NCBI RefSeq assembly: GCF_038096165.1
Contig: NZ_CP151076.1
Location: 3,159,501 to 3,223,500, forward strand
Length of the DNA: 64,000 bases
Reading direction: 5' to 3'
Source of the DNA: Pseudomonas sp. G.S.17
GTDB taxonomy: Bacteria > Pseudomonadota > Gammaproteobacteria > Pseudomonadales > Pseudomonadaceae
Shown here piece after piece: positions 54,632-61,389 of this stretch (positions are counted from its first letter, which is position 1; every line of letters begins with the position of its first letter). The notes under the pieces were generated by a model. The model was not told the DNA's origin, made no database searches, and saw only the letters and a list, made by a program, of their open reading frames with translations. A program made the position numbers and the translations under genes.

Positions 54632-55342
54632 ATGAACATCTATCTCGACATTGAAACGATCCCAGGCCAAGCACCAGGCATCAAAGGCATCCTCGCCGAG
54701 CGAATCAGCGCGCCGGGCAATTACAAGAAGCCGGAAACAATCGCCGCGTGGGAGCTTAACGAAAAGCCAGCGCTGGTCGATGAGGCTTGGCTGAAAACCA
54801 GCTTTGACGGTGCATTCGGACATATCGTGGTGGCATCGATTGCTATCGGCGACGAACCGCCAATCACCTTCTACGGCAAAAACTGGCCGGACAGCGAGCG
54901 GGAAATCCTCTTCGGCCTGTTCAATGCAGTCGACTCGGCGGCCGGGCGCGAGCTGGCTGGCGGCACCCGGCAAACTGGAAAGCCGGTATTCATCGGGCAC
55001 AACGTCCTCAACTTCGACCTTCGCTTCATCTTTCAGCGCGCAGTGATGCTCGGCATTCGCCCCCCGGCATGCATCCCATTCGAAGCCAAGCCATGGGGCT
55101 CCGAGGTGTTTGACACAATGACGGCCTGGGCCGGTGTGCGCGGAACGGTCAGCCTCGACAAGCTCTGTAAGGTTTTCGGGATAGCCACCAAGGGCAGCGA
55201 AATTGAAGACGAGATCGACGGCAGCAAGGTCTGGGAATTCGTACAGGCGGGCCGTATCGACGATGTGGCGAAGTATTGCGTTGGCGACGTGGAGCGTGTT
55301 CGCCAAATCCACAAACGCCTCACGTTTGCACAGGCGGCCTGA
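54632..55342 (+). CDS. DnaQ-like 3'-5' exonuclease
   Basis: 236 residues from MNIYLDIETIPGQ. DEDDy-type motifs: LDIET (Exo I), GHNVLNFDLRFIF (Exo II), DDVAKYCVGDVERV (Exo III). Resects or proofreads DNA; beside a Sak4-like and SSB-like gene it likely processes ends for recombination. Confidence 0.88.
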   Translation: MNIYLDIETIPGQAPGIKGILAERISAPGNYKKPETIAAWELNEKPALVDEAWLKTSFDGAFGHIVVASIAIGDEPPITFYGKNWPDSEREILFGLFNAVDSAAGRELAGGTRQTGKPVFIGHNVLNFDLRFIFQRAVMLGIRPPACIPFEAKPWGSEVFDTMTAWAGVRGTVSLDKLCKVFGIATKGSEIEDEIDGSKVWEFVQAGRIDDVAKYCVGDVERVRQIHKRLTFAQAA

Positions 55343-55344
55343 CC

Positions 55345-55533
55345 ATGACCGCCACCCTCATCGTCCACAACGCCCGCCAGACCAATCTGCACCATCTGCG
55401 TGAAAGCCTGGAGCGACTGCATGAGTTCTCGCCCAACTGGACCCCAGCAGATCGTGAGCGCGGCGAGAAGACAATTCGCAACCTTGAGCGCCAGGTTGAG
55501 GGGCTAAAGTCACAACTGTTCCGGGTGGCTTGA
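55345..55533 (+). CDS. Small coiled-coil phage protein
   Basis: 62 residues from MTATLIVHNARQTNLHHLRE. Two helices (SLERLHEFSPNWTPADRERG, KTIRNLERQVEGLKSQLF). Starts 2 bp after the exonuclease gene. Unknown. Confidence 0.5.
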   Translation: MTATLIVHNARQTNLHHLRESLERLHEFSPNWTPADRERGEKTIRNLERQVEGLKSQLFRVA

Positions 55534-55618
55534 TTGAAACGCCTCAGTGCAAAGGTCCGCCAGCGACGGCGGGCCGAACAATTCCATCTGCCGCCGAGCG
55601 GCTTGAAGGAGCCAGTTT

Positions 55619-56137
55619 ATGGCATTTAACACAGCAGAACGGTCAGCCCGGACGGCGAAGAAGCGCATAGCGGCCCAGGAGGAGGAATTGCGCCTACGGG
55701 TCAGGCCCGGCACACGACAGGCACTGGCTGAGCTGATGGAGTGGTCCAAGATTGACGAGCAGGCCGAAGCGCTCACCTGGATGATTCACCATGTTCAAGG
55801 GCTTGGCCGGGACGGAGTGATTCGATTCCTTGGCTCGCGCCCGGTTTTGGATTATCACGAAAACGTGGCGCACATTACCGGTAGCGAAATGATCCGCTTC
55901 CGAGCCAGGCAAGGGACGCGCGATGCACTGGAGTTGCTGGTCGAGTGGTCCGGCGCGAAAGATCAGTGCTCGGCAGTGCGACTGGTGATTCATGCGCTCC
56001 ATGACTGCGGCCCGGTGCGGTGCATTCCCTTCCTGACAATGCCGCCTCGCGAGCCTTATGTGCTGCCAGCGCGTTTCGCCCGACTGCTTGACGCTGAATT
56101 CAAACGCAAGACGCTTCGCATCTGTCGCGACGAATAA
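55619..56137 (+). CDS. Protein with two tandem RHH-like units
   Basis: 172 residues with an internal duplication: LRLRVRPGTRQALAELMEWS and IRFRARQGTRDALELLVEWS, each followed by a second helix and a V.R.IPFL-like strand. Strand-helix-helix units resemble ribbon-helix-helix DNA-binding folds, here as a single-chain pseudo-dimer. Function unknown; transcription regulator or anti-host factor possible. Confidence 0.6.
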   Translation: MAFNTAERSARTAKKRIAAQEEELRLRVRPGTRQALAELMEWSKIDEQAEALTWMIHHVQGLGRDGVIRFLGSRPVLDYHENVAHITGSEMIRFRARQGTRDALELLVEWSGAKDQCSAVRLVIHALHDCGPVRCIPFLTMPPREPYVLPARFARLLDAEFKRKTLRICRDE

Positions 56138-56201
56138 CCCCCTGCTTTACTTCCCGCGCGCGTCCGAACTGACGGAGGGCGGCGCATGCATGGAGATTGC
56201 C

Positions 56202-56525
56202 ATGAGCGATTCATTTCAAGGAAAGCGGACGACCACTGCGCGCAAGCCTCATAAATGCGAAAGCTGCCGTCGCCAAATATCGCCAGGAGAGCGATACATG
56301 GGATATGCGGGAAAATGGGACGGCGACTTCTACACCGCCAAGCTCTGCCTGGGCTGCGACTCGCTTTACCACTTGGTCTGGGAGTTTGACGCCGAACATG
56401 GCGACACTCTTGGAGACGAAGGTCTAGCCTTCAACCAGGTGTTCGAGGTGGCCGCCGAGCTCGAGCTGATCTGCTACGTCCCTTTGACTTCCGCAGCCGC
56501 CTCCTCAATAGCGAGCACCGCCTGA
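56202..56525 (+). CDS. Zinc-ribbon protein
   Basis: 107 residues from MSDSFQGKRTTTARKPHKCE, ribosome-binding site GGAGA; an ATG four codons upstream (56190) behind GGAGG is also possible. KCESCRRQISPGERYMG and LCLGCDSLYH make a zinc ribbon of the kind found in phage regulatory and DNA-binding proteins. Its end overlaps a minus-strand gene by 52 bp. Confidence 0.65.
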   Translation: MSDSFQGKRTTTARKPHKCESCRRQISPGERYMGYAGKWDGDFYTAKLCLGCDSLYHLVWEFDAEHGDTLGDEGLAFNQVFEVAAELELICYVPLTSAAASSIASTA

Positions 56526-56671
56526 GCCGCAAGATACTTTCGCTCGGGCGACTGCAACAGCCTGTCGGCCACCGCCGCATTCACGGCAGTCAAATCGACA
56601 CCGCGCTCCCTCATCACAATCACCAAGTATTTCAGCGCCATTTCAAGCGCCTCTACACGATCTTCGCTCAT
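56474..56671 (-). CDS. Unknown helical protein on opposite strand
   Basis: 65 residues: MSEDRVEALEMALKYLVIVM, RERGVDLTAVNAAVADRLLQ, LAAQAVLAIEEAAAEV. Amphipathic helices with heptad spacing and a sensible start support a real gene, although it is antisense in the early operon. Possibly lysogen-expressed. Confidence 0.45.
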   Translation of the reverse strand: MSEDRVEALEMALKYLVIVMRERGVDLTAVNAAVADRLLQSPERKYLAAQAVLAIEEAAAEVKGT

Positions 56672-56770
56672 GGCTATTCCTCAATGTAAGCGATGAAGCG
56701 TAGCTCAACCACCTACACACTGCGCCACCTCATCCGGTATCGGAGAAGTGCGCCTGACTGGAATTCGACT

Positions 56771-57097
56771 ATGCACACCAAAGAAGAATGGCTGGTAGAT
56801 CGCCAGGACTACTGCGTCTGTGTAATGCGGGATGGCGATCCGCTTGAGATCGCCACCATTGGAGCCATGGACCACAACGGCATCAAGTTTGTGATCGGCG
56901 AAGAAAGCTGGGCCAACGCTTACCTAATGCGGACTGCGCCCCAAATGCTCAAGTGCCTAGAAGACGTGCTGAGCAAGGCATACAAGCAGAACTGGAATGA
57001 TCAGTATCCCGATCTGATCGAGCAGGCGGAAAAGGTAATCGCGCTGGCAAAGGCTGTCTACCTGAGCGCCTGTGATGGCGACGAGTTTATTGAATGA
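56771..57097 (+). CDS. Unknown early phage protein (108 aa)
   Basis: From MHTKEEWLVDRQDYCVCVMR. Strand-rich first half (DPLEIATIGAMDHNGIKFVI), helical second half (NAYLMRTAPQMLKCLEDVLS). The pattern APQMLKCLEDVL is seen in several small phage proteins (A..ALLEAL.) of unknown function. ATGA overlap with the next gene. Confidence 0.55.
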   Translation: MHTKEEWLVDRQDYCVCVMRDGDPLEIATIGAMDHNGIKFVIGEESWANAYLMRTAPQMLKCLEDVLSKAYKQNWNDQYPDLIEQAEKVIALAKAVYLSACDGDEFIE

Positions 57098-57264
57098 CCG
57101 CCCTCCACCGCTCCACCTCAGACAGCCCCATCCCCTCGCCATGGTTCGCTCACAAGACAAAATGTGATGTGTGCGGCCTCATGCGAACCGTCGGCAACCA
57201 CAAGGCCTGCTCGAAGAAGCGCCAGGCCATTCATGCGCAGCGCGCGAAGGAATTGAAATCATGA
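57094..57264 (+). CDS. Small zinc-finger protein (56 aa)
   Basis: TKCDVCGLMRTVGNHKACSK KRQAIHAQ: a CxxC...HxxxC finger with a basic C-terminus. ATGA overlaps at both ends confirm the frame. Confidence 0.55.
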   Translation: MTALHRSTSDSPIPSPWFAHKTKCDVCGLMRTVGNHKACSKKRQAIHAQRAKELKS

Positions 57265-57923
57265 GCAACGAATTGAAGTGCTGGAGCTGTAAAGCAGTGT
57301 TCACCCTCTCCGAGCATGCCGACTGTGACGGATGCTGCTGGAAGTGCGGTGTCGAAATTGATCTGAATGAGATGGATATCCCCGCAGCCCATCAAGCGCC
57401 AGTGCTCAGCGGGGAGGTGGAAGTATTGGCCGCTGCATCATTCGCCAAGAACGGCAATATCCAGTGCTGGTCGCTGAGCCGAGACCACGACTCATTGCGC
57501 AAACTTGAAGGTGAGGGGCATACGGTTGTCGAGCTGATCGACCGCGCCCACGCCACCCGGTTGCAGGCCGAAAACAACTCACTGCGCCAACAACTGGCCG
57601 ACGTGTCGAATGAGCGGGATAAGTTGCAATCCGAACTGGCCGAGGCGCAGAGGCTTTTGGAAGAAGCATCTAAACCTACGGCAGAGGAATTGGAGGAAGA
57701 CGAAGAGGATCGCAAGAAGGCCTTTGTCCGCTCCAATACACATCAAGGCAAGCACATCAGCCTTGAGGACATGATGGCCCGATACGCCCCACCCCAAACC
57801 AACACCAGCAACCAAGCCCATTGCCCGCATGACGGCATCTGCCACACCAGCGATGAGACGTGTGAGGAGGCTAAGGCGCGGATTGCTGATCTGTCCAAGC
57901 CAGCCGGGAGCGAGACGGTATGA
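57261..57923 (+). CDS. Zinc-ribbon plus coiled-coil protein
   Basis: 220 residues. CWSCKAVFTLSEHADCDGCC WKCG at the start, a coiled coil at ~95-150 (LQAENNSLRQQLADVSNERD KLQSELAEAQRLLEEA), and a C-terminal CPHDGICHTSDETCEEAKAR. The coiled coil resembles Ead-type proteins. ATGA overlaps on both sides. Confidence 0.55.
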   Translation: MSNELKCWSCKAVFTLSEHADCDGCCWKCGVEIDLNEMDIPAAHQAPVLSGEVEVLAAASFAKNGNIQCWSLSRDHDSLRKLEGEGHTVVELIDRAHATRLQAENNSLRQQLADVSNERDKLQSELAEAQRLLEEASKPTAEELEEDEEDRKKAFVRSNTHQGKHISLEDMMARYAPPQTNTSNQAHCPHDGICHTSDETCEEAKARIADLSKPAGSETV

Positions 57924-58090
57924 GCTTTGATTCGATTCCAGAAGACAAACAGGTCAGCTATCCCTGCCCGCAGTGCAACTCTGGGAAAGTCGAGCTTGAC
58001 ACCGACGGAGCATGGACTTGCGACAGCTGCGACTTTGGCGCGCAGGGAAACGACATGCATGATGAAAACAGACCTTGTGGAAAGTCCTGA
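57920..58090 (+). CDS. Small zinc-ribbon protein (56 aa)
   Basis: YPCPQCNSGKVELDTDGAWT CDSCDFGAQG, a textbook four-cysteine ribbon. ATGA-coupled to the previous gene. Confidence 0.6.
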   Translation: MSFDSIPEDKQVSYPCPQCNSGKVELDTDGAWTCDSCDFGAQGNDMHDENRPCGKS

Positions 58091-58091
58091 T

Positions 58092-58235
58092 ATGAACAAC
58101 GAAGCCCGAGCTGTACCTGTTGAGTTGCTGGAGCGACTCATATCGGCAACTAAAGTCGCCCGTGGTGAGGGCTCACCGACTCAGCGTGATGCCGAGACGA
58201 TCATCGTCCGCTGCACCGAATTCAAGCGCCGCTAA
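58092..58235 (+). CDS. Small phage protein (47 aa)
   Basis: MNNEARAVPVELLERLISAT KVARGEGSPTQRDAETIIV. The motif VP.ELLERL......A is common in tiny phage proteins. Starts 1 bp after the previous stop. Confidence 0.5.
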   Translation: MNNEARAVPVELLERLISATKVARGEGSPTQRDAETIIVRCTEFKRR

Positions 58236-58289
58236 CCCCTCCCTTCTTCCATATACAGCCTGCCGGTGATCGGCGGGCGAGGTATCTGT

Positions 58290-58526
58290 ATGGCCCGCAA
58301 GAAAGCATGGGTCGACCGGCGATGCTGCGACTGGGACACCTTCCTGTCTGGCGTGATGGGCGCCGCGCATCGACTCAAGTTTCCCCTGATCCTCGTCAAC
58401 TGGTGCGAGGCGCGCAGTCACTGGCGGCGGTACAGCTGCACGGGCGCTGATGTCGTCAAGATGCAGCGGGCCAGAGAAGTCAATTCAGCGATCTACCTGT
58501 ACAGCTCGCCACGGCGCAATAGCTAA
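58290..58526 (+). CDS. Unknown phage protein (78 aa)
   Basis: MARKKAWVDRRCCDWDTFLS, MGAAHRLKFPLILVNWCEAR, HWRRYSCTGADVVKMQRARE. Basic and Trp/Cys-rich. No family; may be an Xis-region DNA-binding protein given its place near int. Confidence 0.45.
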   Translation: MARKKAWVDRRCCDWDTFLSGVMGAAHRLKFPLILVNWCEARSHWRRYSCTGADVVKMQRAREVNSAIYLYSSPRRNS

Positions 58527-58619
58527 AGCAATCGAATAACCCCTTCCGCCGCCCAGCGCGGCCCGGATGCATCGACAATATCAAACTGACCATTCAGCCA
58601 TATGCTGCGGGAGTTATAT

Positions 58620-58832
58620 ATGGACGGAATTATTTTCCTGTCACATGAAGAGGTCTGCACGCTGACCGGGGCAAAAACGAAAGCCGGACAAGTGACAGTT
58701 CTGAAGCGGAATGGCATCCGCCACACGATCAAGCGCAGTGGATGGCCCTGCGTCGTTGCGTCCGCACTGAGTGGCGAGGCCGTGAGCGCAACATCGGAGA
58801 AACCAACATGGCAGCCGCGGCTGGTGGGATAA
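58620..58832 (+). CDS. DUF4224 protein (integrase-associated)
   Basis: 70 residues from MDGIIFLSHEEVCTLTGAKT. LS.EEV..LTG.KTKAGQV..L.RNGI...I..SGWP.V is the DUF4224 pattern, a small HTH found directly before phage integrases and thought to act as excisionase-like factor. Ends at the integrase start. Confidence 0.8.
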   Translation: MDGIIFLSHEEVCTLTGAKTKAGQVTVLKRNGIRHTIKRSGWPCVVASALSGEAVSATSEKPTWQPRLVG

Positions 58833-59867
58833 ATGGGAAGGAAGCCAACTAAATCTGACAGCGTTACGCGCCTCAGAAAGCGCAAGCAGCGCAGCGGCGT
58901 CATCTATTACTACTACGACACCGGAGGATCGCCCAGAAAGGAAATCCCGCTAGGCTCGGATTACGGGCTCGCAATCGTCGAGTACGCGAAGCTGGAGAAA
59001 AGTCGGACATCCTCCTCGCTGGTACAGCAAGTGCTCACGTTCGCATACGTAGCCAATAAGTACATGATGGAGGTGGTGCCAACCAAGGGCTCAGCAACGC
59101 AAATAGACAATGCCAGGGAGCTGAAGCAGCTTCTCAAGTTCTTCGATGATCCGCCGGCCCCACTGGAGGCCATTGAGCCGAAGCACGTTGTCCAGTACCT
59201 GCGTCAGCGAGGGAAGACGGCCCCTGTTCGAGCCAATCGGGAAAAGGCGCTGCTGAGCGCTATCTGGAATTTTGCAAGGAGTGCCGGATATACAGCCCTG
59301 GCCAACCCATGTGCGGGCGTCAAGGGTCATAAGGAGGTAGGTCGGGATCACTATATCGAGGATGAGATGTTTGCTTTGGTGTACGGGCATGCCGAGCAGC
59401 CGCTCAGAGATGCCCTTGATCTCTTCTATCTAACCGGCCAGCGAATCGCGGACACCCTGAAAATGGACGAGCGCGATATCAGAGATGGCAGGCTTGCCGT
59501 TCAGCAAGGAAAAACCAGGGCTAAGCGGCGAATTGAGATAACAGGCGAACTGAGGGTTGTTATTGATCGGATTCTAGCCAGGAAAGATGGTCACAGGATT
59601 CGTACCACTCGACTCATCGTGATGGATAACGGCCAGCCCATGACAAGCAGCATGTTGCGTGGAAGATTTGACGCGGCGCGCGAAGCTGCCGGGGTTCAGA
59701 AGGGGGATTTCCAAATGCGTGACCTTCGAGCAAAAGCCGGAACGGACAAGGCAGAGTCGAGTGGCGATATTTTGCAGGCGCGAGACCAGCTCGGGCACAC
59801 AACAGTGGTCATGACGGAGAACTATATACGCAAAAGAATCGGCAAAAAGGTCACGCCAACCCGATGA
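58833..59867 (+). CDS. int: Tyrosine integrase
   Basis: 344 residues. Arm-binding N-terminal part (KRKQRSGVIYYYYDTGGSPR), core-binding helices, catalytic domain with Arg204 (YLTGQRIADTL), Lys near 227 (QQGKTRAKR), R296-D-L-R299 in place of HxxR, His322 (LGHTT) and nucleophile Tyr331 (ENYIRKR). The H-to-R replacement in HxxR is frequent in this Pseudomonas phage group. Located 118 bp from attR, with an inverted repeat directly after the stop. Confidence 0.93.
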   Translation: MGRKPTKSDSVTRLRKRKQRSGVIYYYYDTGGSPRKEIPLGSDYGLAIVEYAKLEKSRTSSSLVQQVLTFAYVANKYMMEVVPTKGSATQIDNARELKQLLKFFDDPPAPLEAIEPKHVVQYLRQRGKTAPVRANREKALLSAIWNFARSAGYTALANPCAGVKGHKEVGRDHYIEDEMFALVYGHAEQPLRDALDLFYLTGQRIADTLKMDERDIRDGRLAVQQGKTRAKRRIEITGELRVVIDRILARKDGHRIRTTRLIVMDNGQPMTSSMLRGRFDAAREAAGVQKGDFQMRDLRAKAGTDKAESSGDILQARDQLGHTTVVMTENYIRKRIGKKVTPTR

Positions 59868-59948
59868 ATTCCGCACCGCAATCAATTTGGACCCATTGAA
59901 AACAAAGGGCTAGAAGCGAGCTAATTACATTGATTAGCGGTGCGGAAT
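59868..59948. repeat. Long inverted repeat between int and attR
   Basis: ATTCCGCACCGCAATCAAT (59868-59886) pairs with 59929-59948 (one-base bulge) across a 42-nt loop. Starts at the base after the int stop. Could be a stem-loop acting on int mRNA (like lambda sib) or paired protein sites for recombination. Confidence 0.6.
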
Positions 59949-59984
59949 AACGCCTAACCATATGATTTAGCTGAATAACGTCAC

Positions 59985-60040
59985 GGACTTAAAATCCCTC
60001 GTTCCAGGACGTGCCGGTTCGACCCCGGCTCGGGGCACCA
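59985..60040 (+). repeat. attR core: 56-bp repeat of tRNA-Leu 3' end
   Basis: Same as 9101-9156 except C at 60005. Lacks the 5' half of the tRNA, so not a functional tRNA gene. Confidence 0.95.
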
Positions 60041-60045
60041 TCCTT

Positions 60046-60070
60046 GAAAGCCGCGCACTGCGCGGCTTTC
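60046..60070 (+). terminator. Original tRNA-Leu terminator
   Basis: GAAAGCCGCGC-act-GCGCGGCTTTC then GTCGTTTT, 6 bp after attR. Before integration it would have followed the tRNA directly. Confidence 0.75.
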
Positions 60071-60395
60071 GTCGTTTTAGGGGTTTTGAATCAGCCCTTT
60101 CAAAATTGGCAAAACAACCAAACCGTCCACACCTGGGAAAAACACCCGAATCACAGAGTAATTTCTCGGGTACGACGCCCTTTTTGCTTATCCGGTTCGT
60201 ACAAATGGTGGCGGTGCGCAATGGCGTGATTGCCGCCCTCCTCCTTGGCGTTCTGCCGCTCTGCACAAATCCAACGTTGGGATACAACCCCATCTTTTTG
60301 GACGTTGCTCAGAAACTGAGGCACCGATAGTTTGAATGGAAAATTTGATTTTCGACTGTCGTGCGACTAAATTTAGTCGCGTGCAAGGAGCGTGG
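60071..60395. other. Intergenic stretch before hicA
   Basis: 325 bp; no gene supported. The hicAB operator palindrome is at its right end (60363-60380). Nothing else recognised. Confidence 0.5.
60363..60380. promoter_or_regulatory. HicAB operator palindrome
   Basis: GCGACTAAATTTAGTCGC is a perfect 18-bp palindrome, 15 bp before the hicA start. The DNA-binding C-terminus of HicB is the likely ligand. Confidence 0.7.
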
Positions 60396-60647
60396 ATGTC
60401 CAGGCAGGAAAAGCTAATCGCTAAATTGTTGAACAAGAATGCCGGCTTCAGCTGGCCTGAACTGGTCTCGTTGCTGAAGGGCTTTGGGTACAGGCAGATT
60501 GAGGGGGAAGGCAGTCGTGTGAAATTTGAAAATGGCAACGCTTTGGCAATGATAAATCTGCATCGGCCACACCCGGGAAACGAGATAAAAGCCTACGTAA
60601 AACGCCAGGTCATCGAGCATTTGAAGGCAGGAGAATTCATTTCATGA
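60396..60647 (+). CDS. hicA: HicA-family toxin
   Basis: 83 residues from MSRQEKLIAKLL, behind AAGGAG. FSWPELVSLLKGFGYRQIEG EGSRVKFE, INLHRPHPGNEIKAYVKRQV: dsRBD-like HicA fold. The usual GSHH catalytic histidine is replaced (GSRVKF), as in a subgroup with HRPHP downstream, so the active site may use that later histidine. Overlaps hicB by ATGA. Confidence 0.82.
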   Translation: MSRQEKLIAKLLNKNAGFSWPELVSLLKGFGYRQIEGEGSRVKFENGNALAMINLHRPHPGNEIKAYVKRQVIEHLKAGEFIS

Positions 60648-60985
60648 ACACGCTATTACACCATCGGGGGTATTACGGATCGCTTGAGGCCAGCCCGGAA
60701 GACAACTGCCTGTTCGGCAAGCTTCAATTCATCCGCGCCTTGGTGAGTTATGAAGGTCAAACCGTGGCCCAATTGTCCGAAGCGTTCCGGGCTGCGGTGG
60801 ACGACTACCTCGAAACTTGCGCGACCTTGGGGAAAGATCCCGAGTTGCCATGTAAAGGCTCGTTCAACGTAAGGGTCGGGCATGACCTGCATCTGGCAGC
60901 GAGCGTAGCTGCGACACGGGACGAAATCTCTCTAAACGACCTTACGCGTAAAGCGTTGCGTCAATATCTGGATCTAGACGCTTGA
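60644..60985 (+). CDS. hicB: HicB-family antitoxin
   Basis: 113 residues. Degenerate RNase H-like part (YGSLEASPEDNCLFGKLQFI, VSYEGQTVAQLSEAFRAAVD DYLETC) and C-terminal RHH-like part (ISLNDLTRKALRQYL). Neutralises HicA and represses the operon. Confidence 0.88.
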   Translation: MNTLLHHRGYYGSLEASPEDNCLFGKLQFIRALVSYEGQTVAQLSEAFRAAVDDYLETCATLGKDPELPCKGSFNVRVGHDLHLAASVAATRDEISLNDLTRKALRQYLDLDA

Positions 60986-60999
60986 ATGCCACACGTCGA

Positions 61000-61302
61000 T
61001 CAGCTCTGCTGCGCCAGTATCACCGCCAGTAATCCCGGGAACCGACTGTCCAGCTCTTCTCTGCGCAGTGAGTTCATATGGGTGGTTCCCACGCTCTGGG
61101 TTCTGACCAGGCCGGCGTCGCGCAATACACGAAAGTGATGGGACATGCTCGACTTGGGTCTACCGCCGTCCAGTTCACCGCAGCTGGCGTCGGTGACGCG
61201 GCCGAGATGGCGGACGATTTCCAGGCGTACGGGATCACTCAAGGCATAGAACAAGCGTTCGAGGACGAAATCACTGACGGGAGGATGTTTGAATGGGCGC
61301 AT
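61000..61302 (-). CDS. ArsR-family regulator
   Basis: 100 residues from MRPFKHPPVSDFVLERLFYA. Winged HTH: ALSDPVRLEIVRHLGRVTDA, SCGELDGGRPKSSMSHHFRV LRDAGLVRT. Divergent from xenA with a perfect operator-like palindrome between (61338-61359). Only one cysteine (SCGEL), so metal sensing is unlikely; may respond to electrophiles or substrates of the reductase. The open frame continuing to 62460 is a shadow of xenA. Confidence 0.85.
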   Translation of the reverse strand: MRPFKHPPVSDFVLERLFYALSDPVRLEIVRHLGRVTDASCGELDGGRPKSSMSHHFRVLRDAGLVRTQSVGTTHMNSLRREELDSRFPGLLAVILAQQS

Positions 61303-61337
61303 GGGCAGATCATACACAAGGGTTTGCCAGACGACCA

Positions 61338-61359
61338 TTGTTCGAATAGTATCGAACAA
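61338..61359. promoter_or_regulatory. Palindrome in xenA/arsR-type intergenic region
   Basis: TTGTTCGA-atagta-TCGAACAA, perfect 8-bp arms. Located 36 bp upstream of the regulator start and 31 bp upstream of xenA, well placed to control both. Confidence 0.75.
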
Positions 61360-61389
61360 CCGAATTTTAAATTGACCTGAGGTCTGACC

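Larger units (their letters stand above)
9101..60040. mobile_element. Lambda-organised siphovirus prophage integrated in tRNA-Leu
   Basis: About 50.9 kb between the two copies of the tRNA 3' end. Contents: integrase and DUF4224 beside attR, divergent CI/Cro-type immunity region, replication O/P-like genes, ninB/rusA-type genes, Q-position gene, holin/spanins, terminase, portal, capsid, tail with tape measure, and accessory genes. Gene order is lambda-like except that the endolysin candidate lies at the far end of the tail operon. The modules look complete, but two genes carry in-frame stops (33266-33268 and 52323-52325), so full viability is uncertain. Confidence 0.95.

Noticed and set aside
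58833..59867. Integrase inactivated by loss of HxxR histidine
   Set aside because: The R-D-L-R form is common in related phage integrases and the other catalytic residues are present.
59985..60040. Second tRNA-Leu gene
   Set aside because: Only the 3' 56 bases are present; the 5' half is missing, so it is attR.
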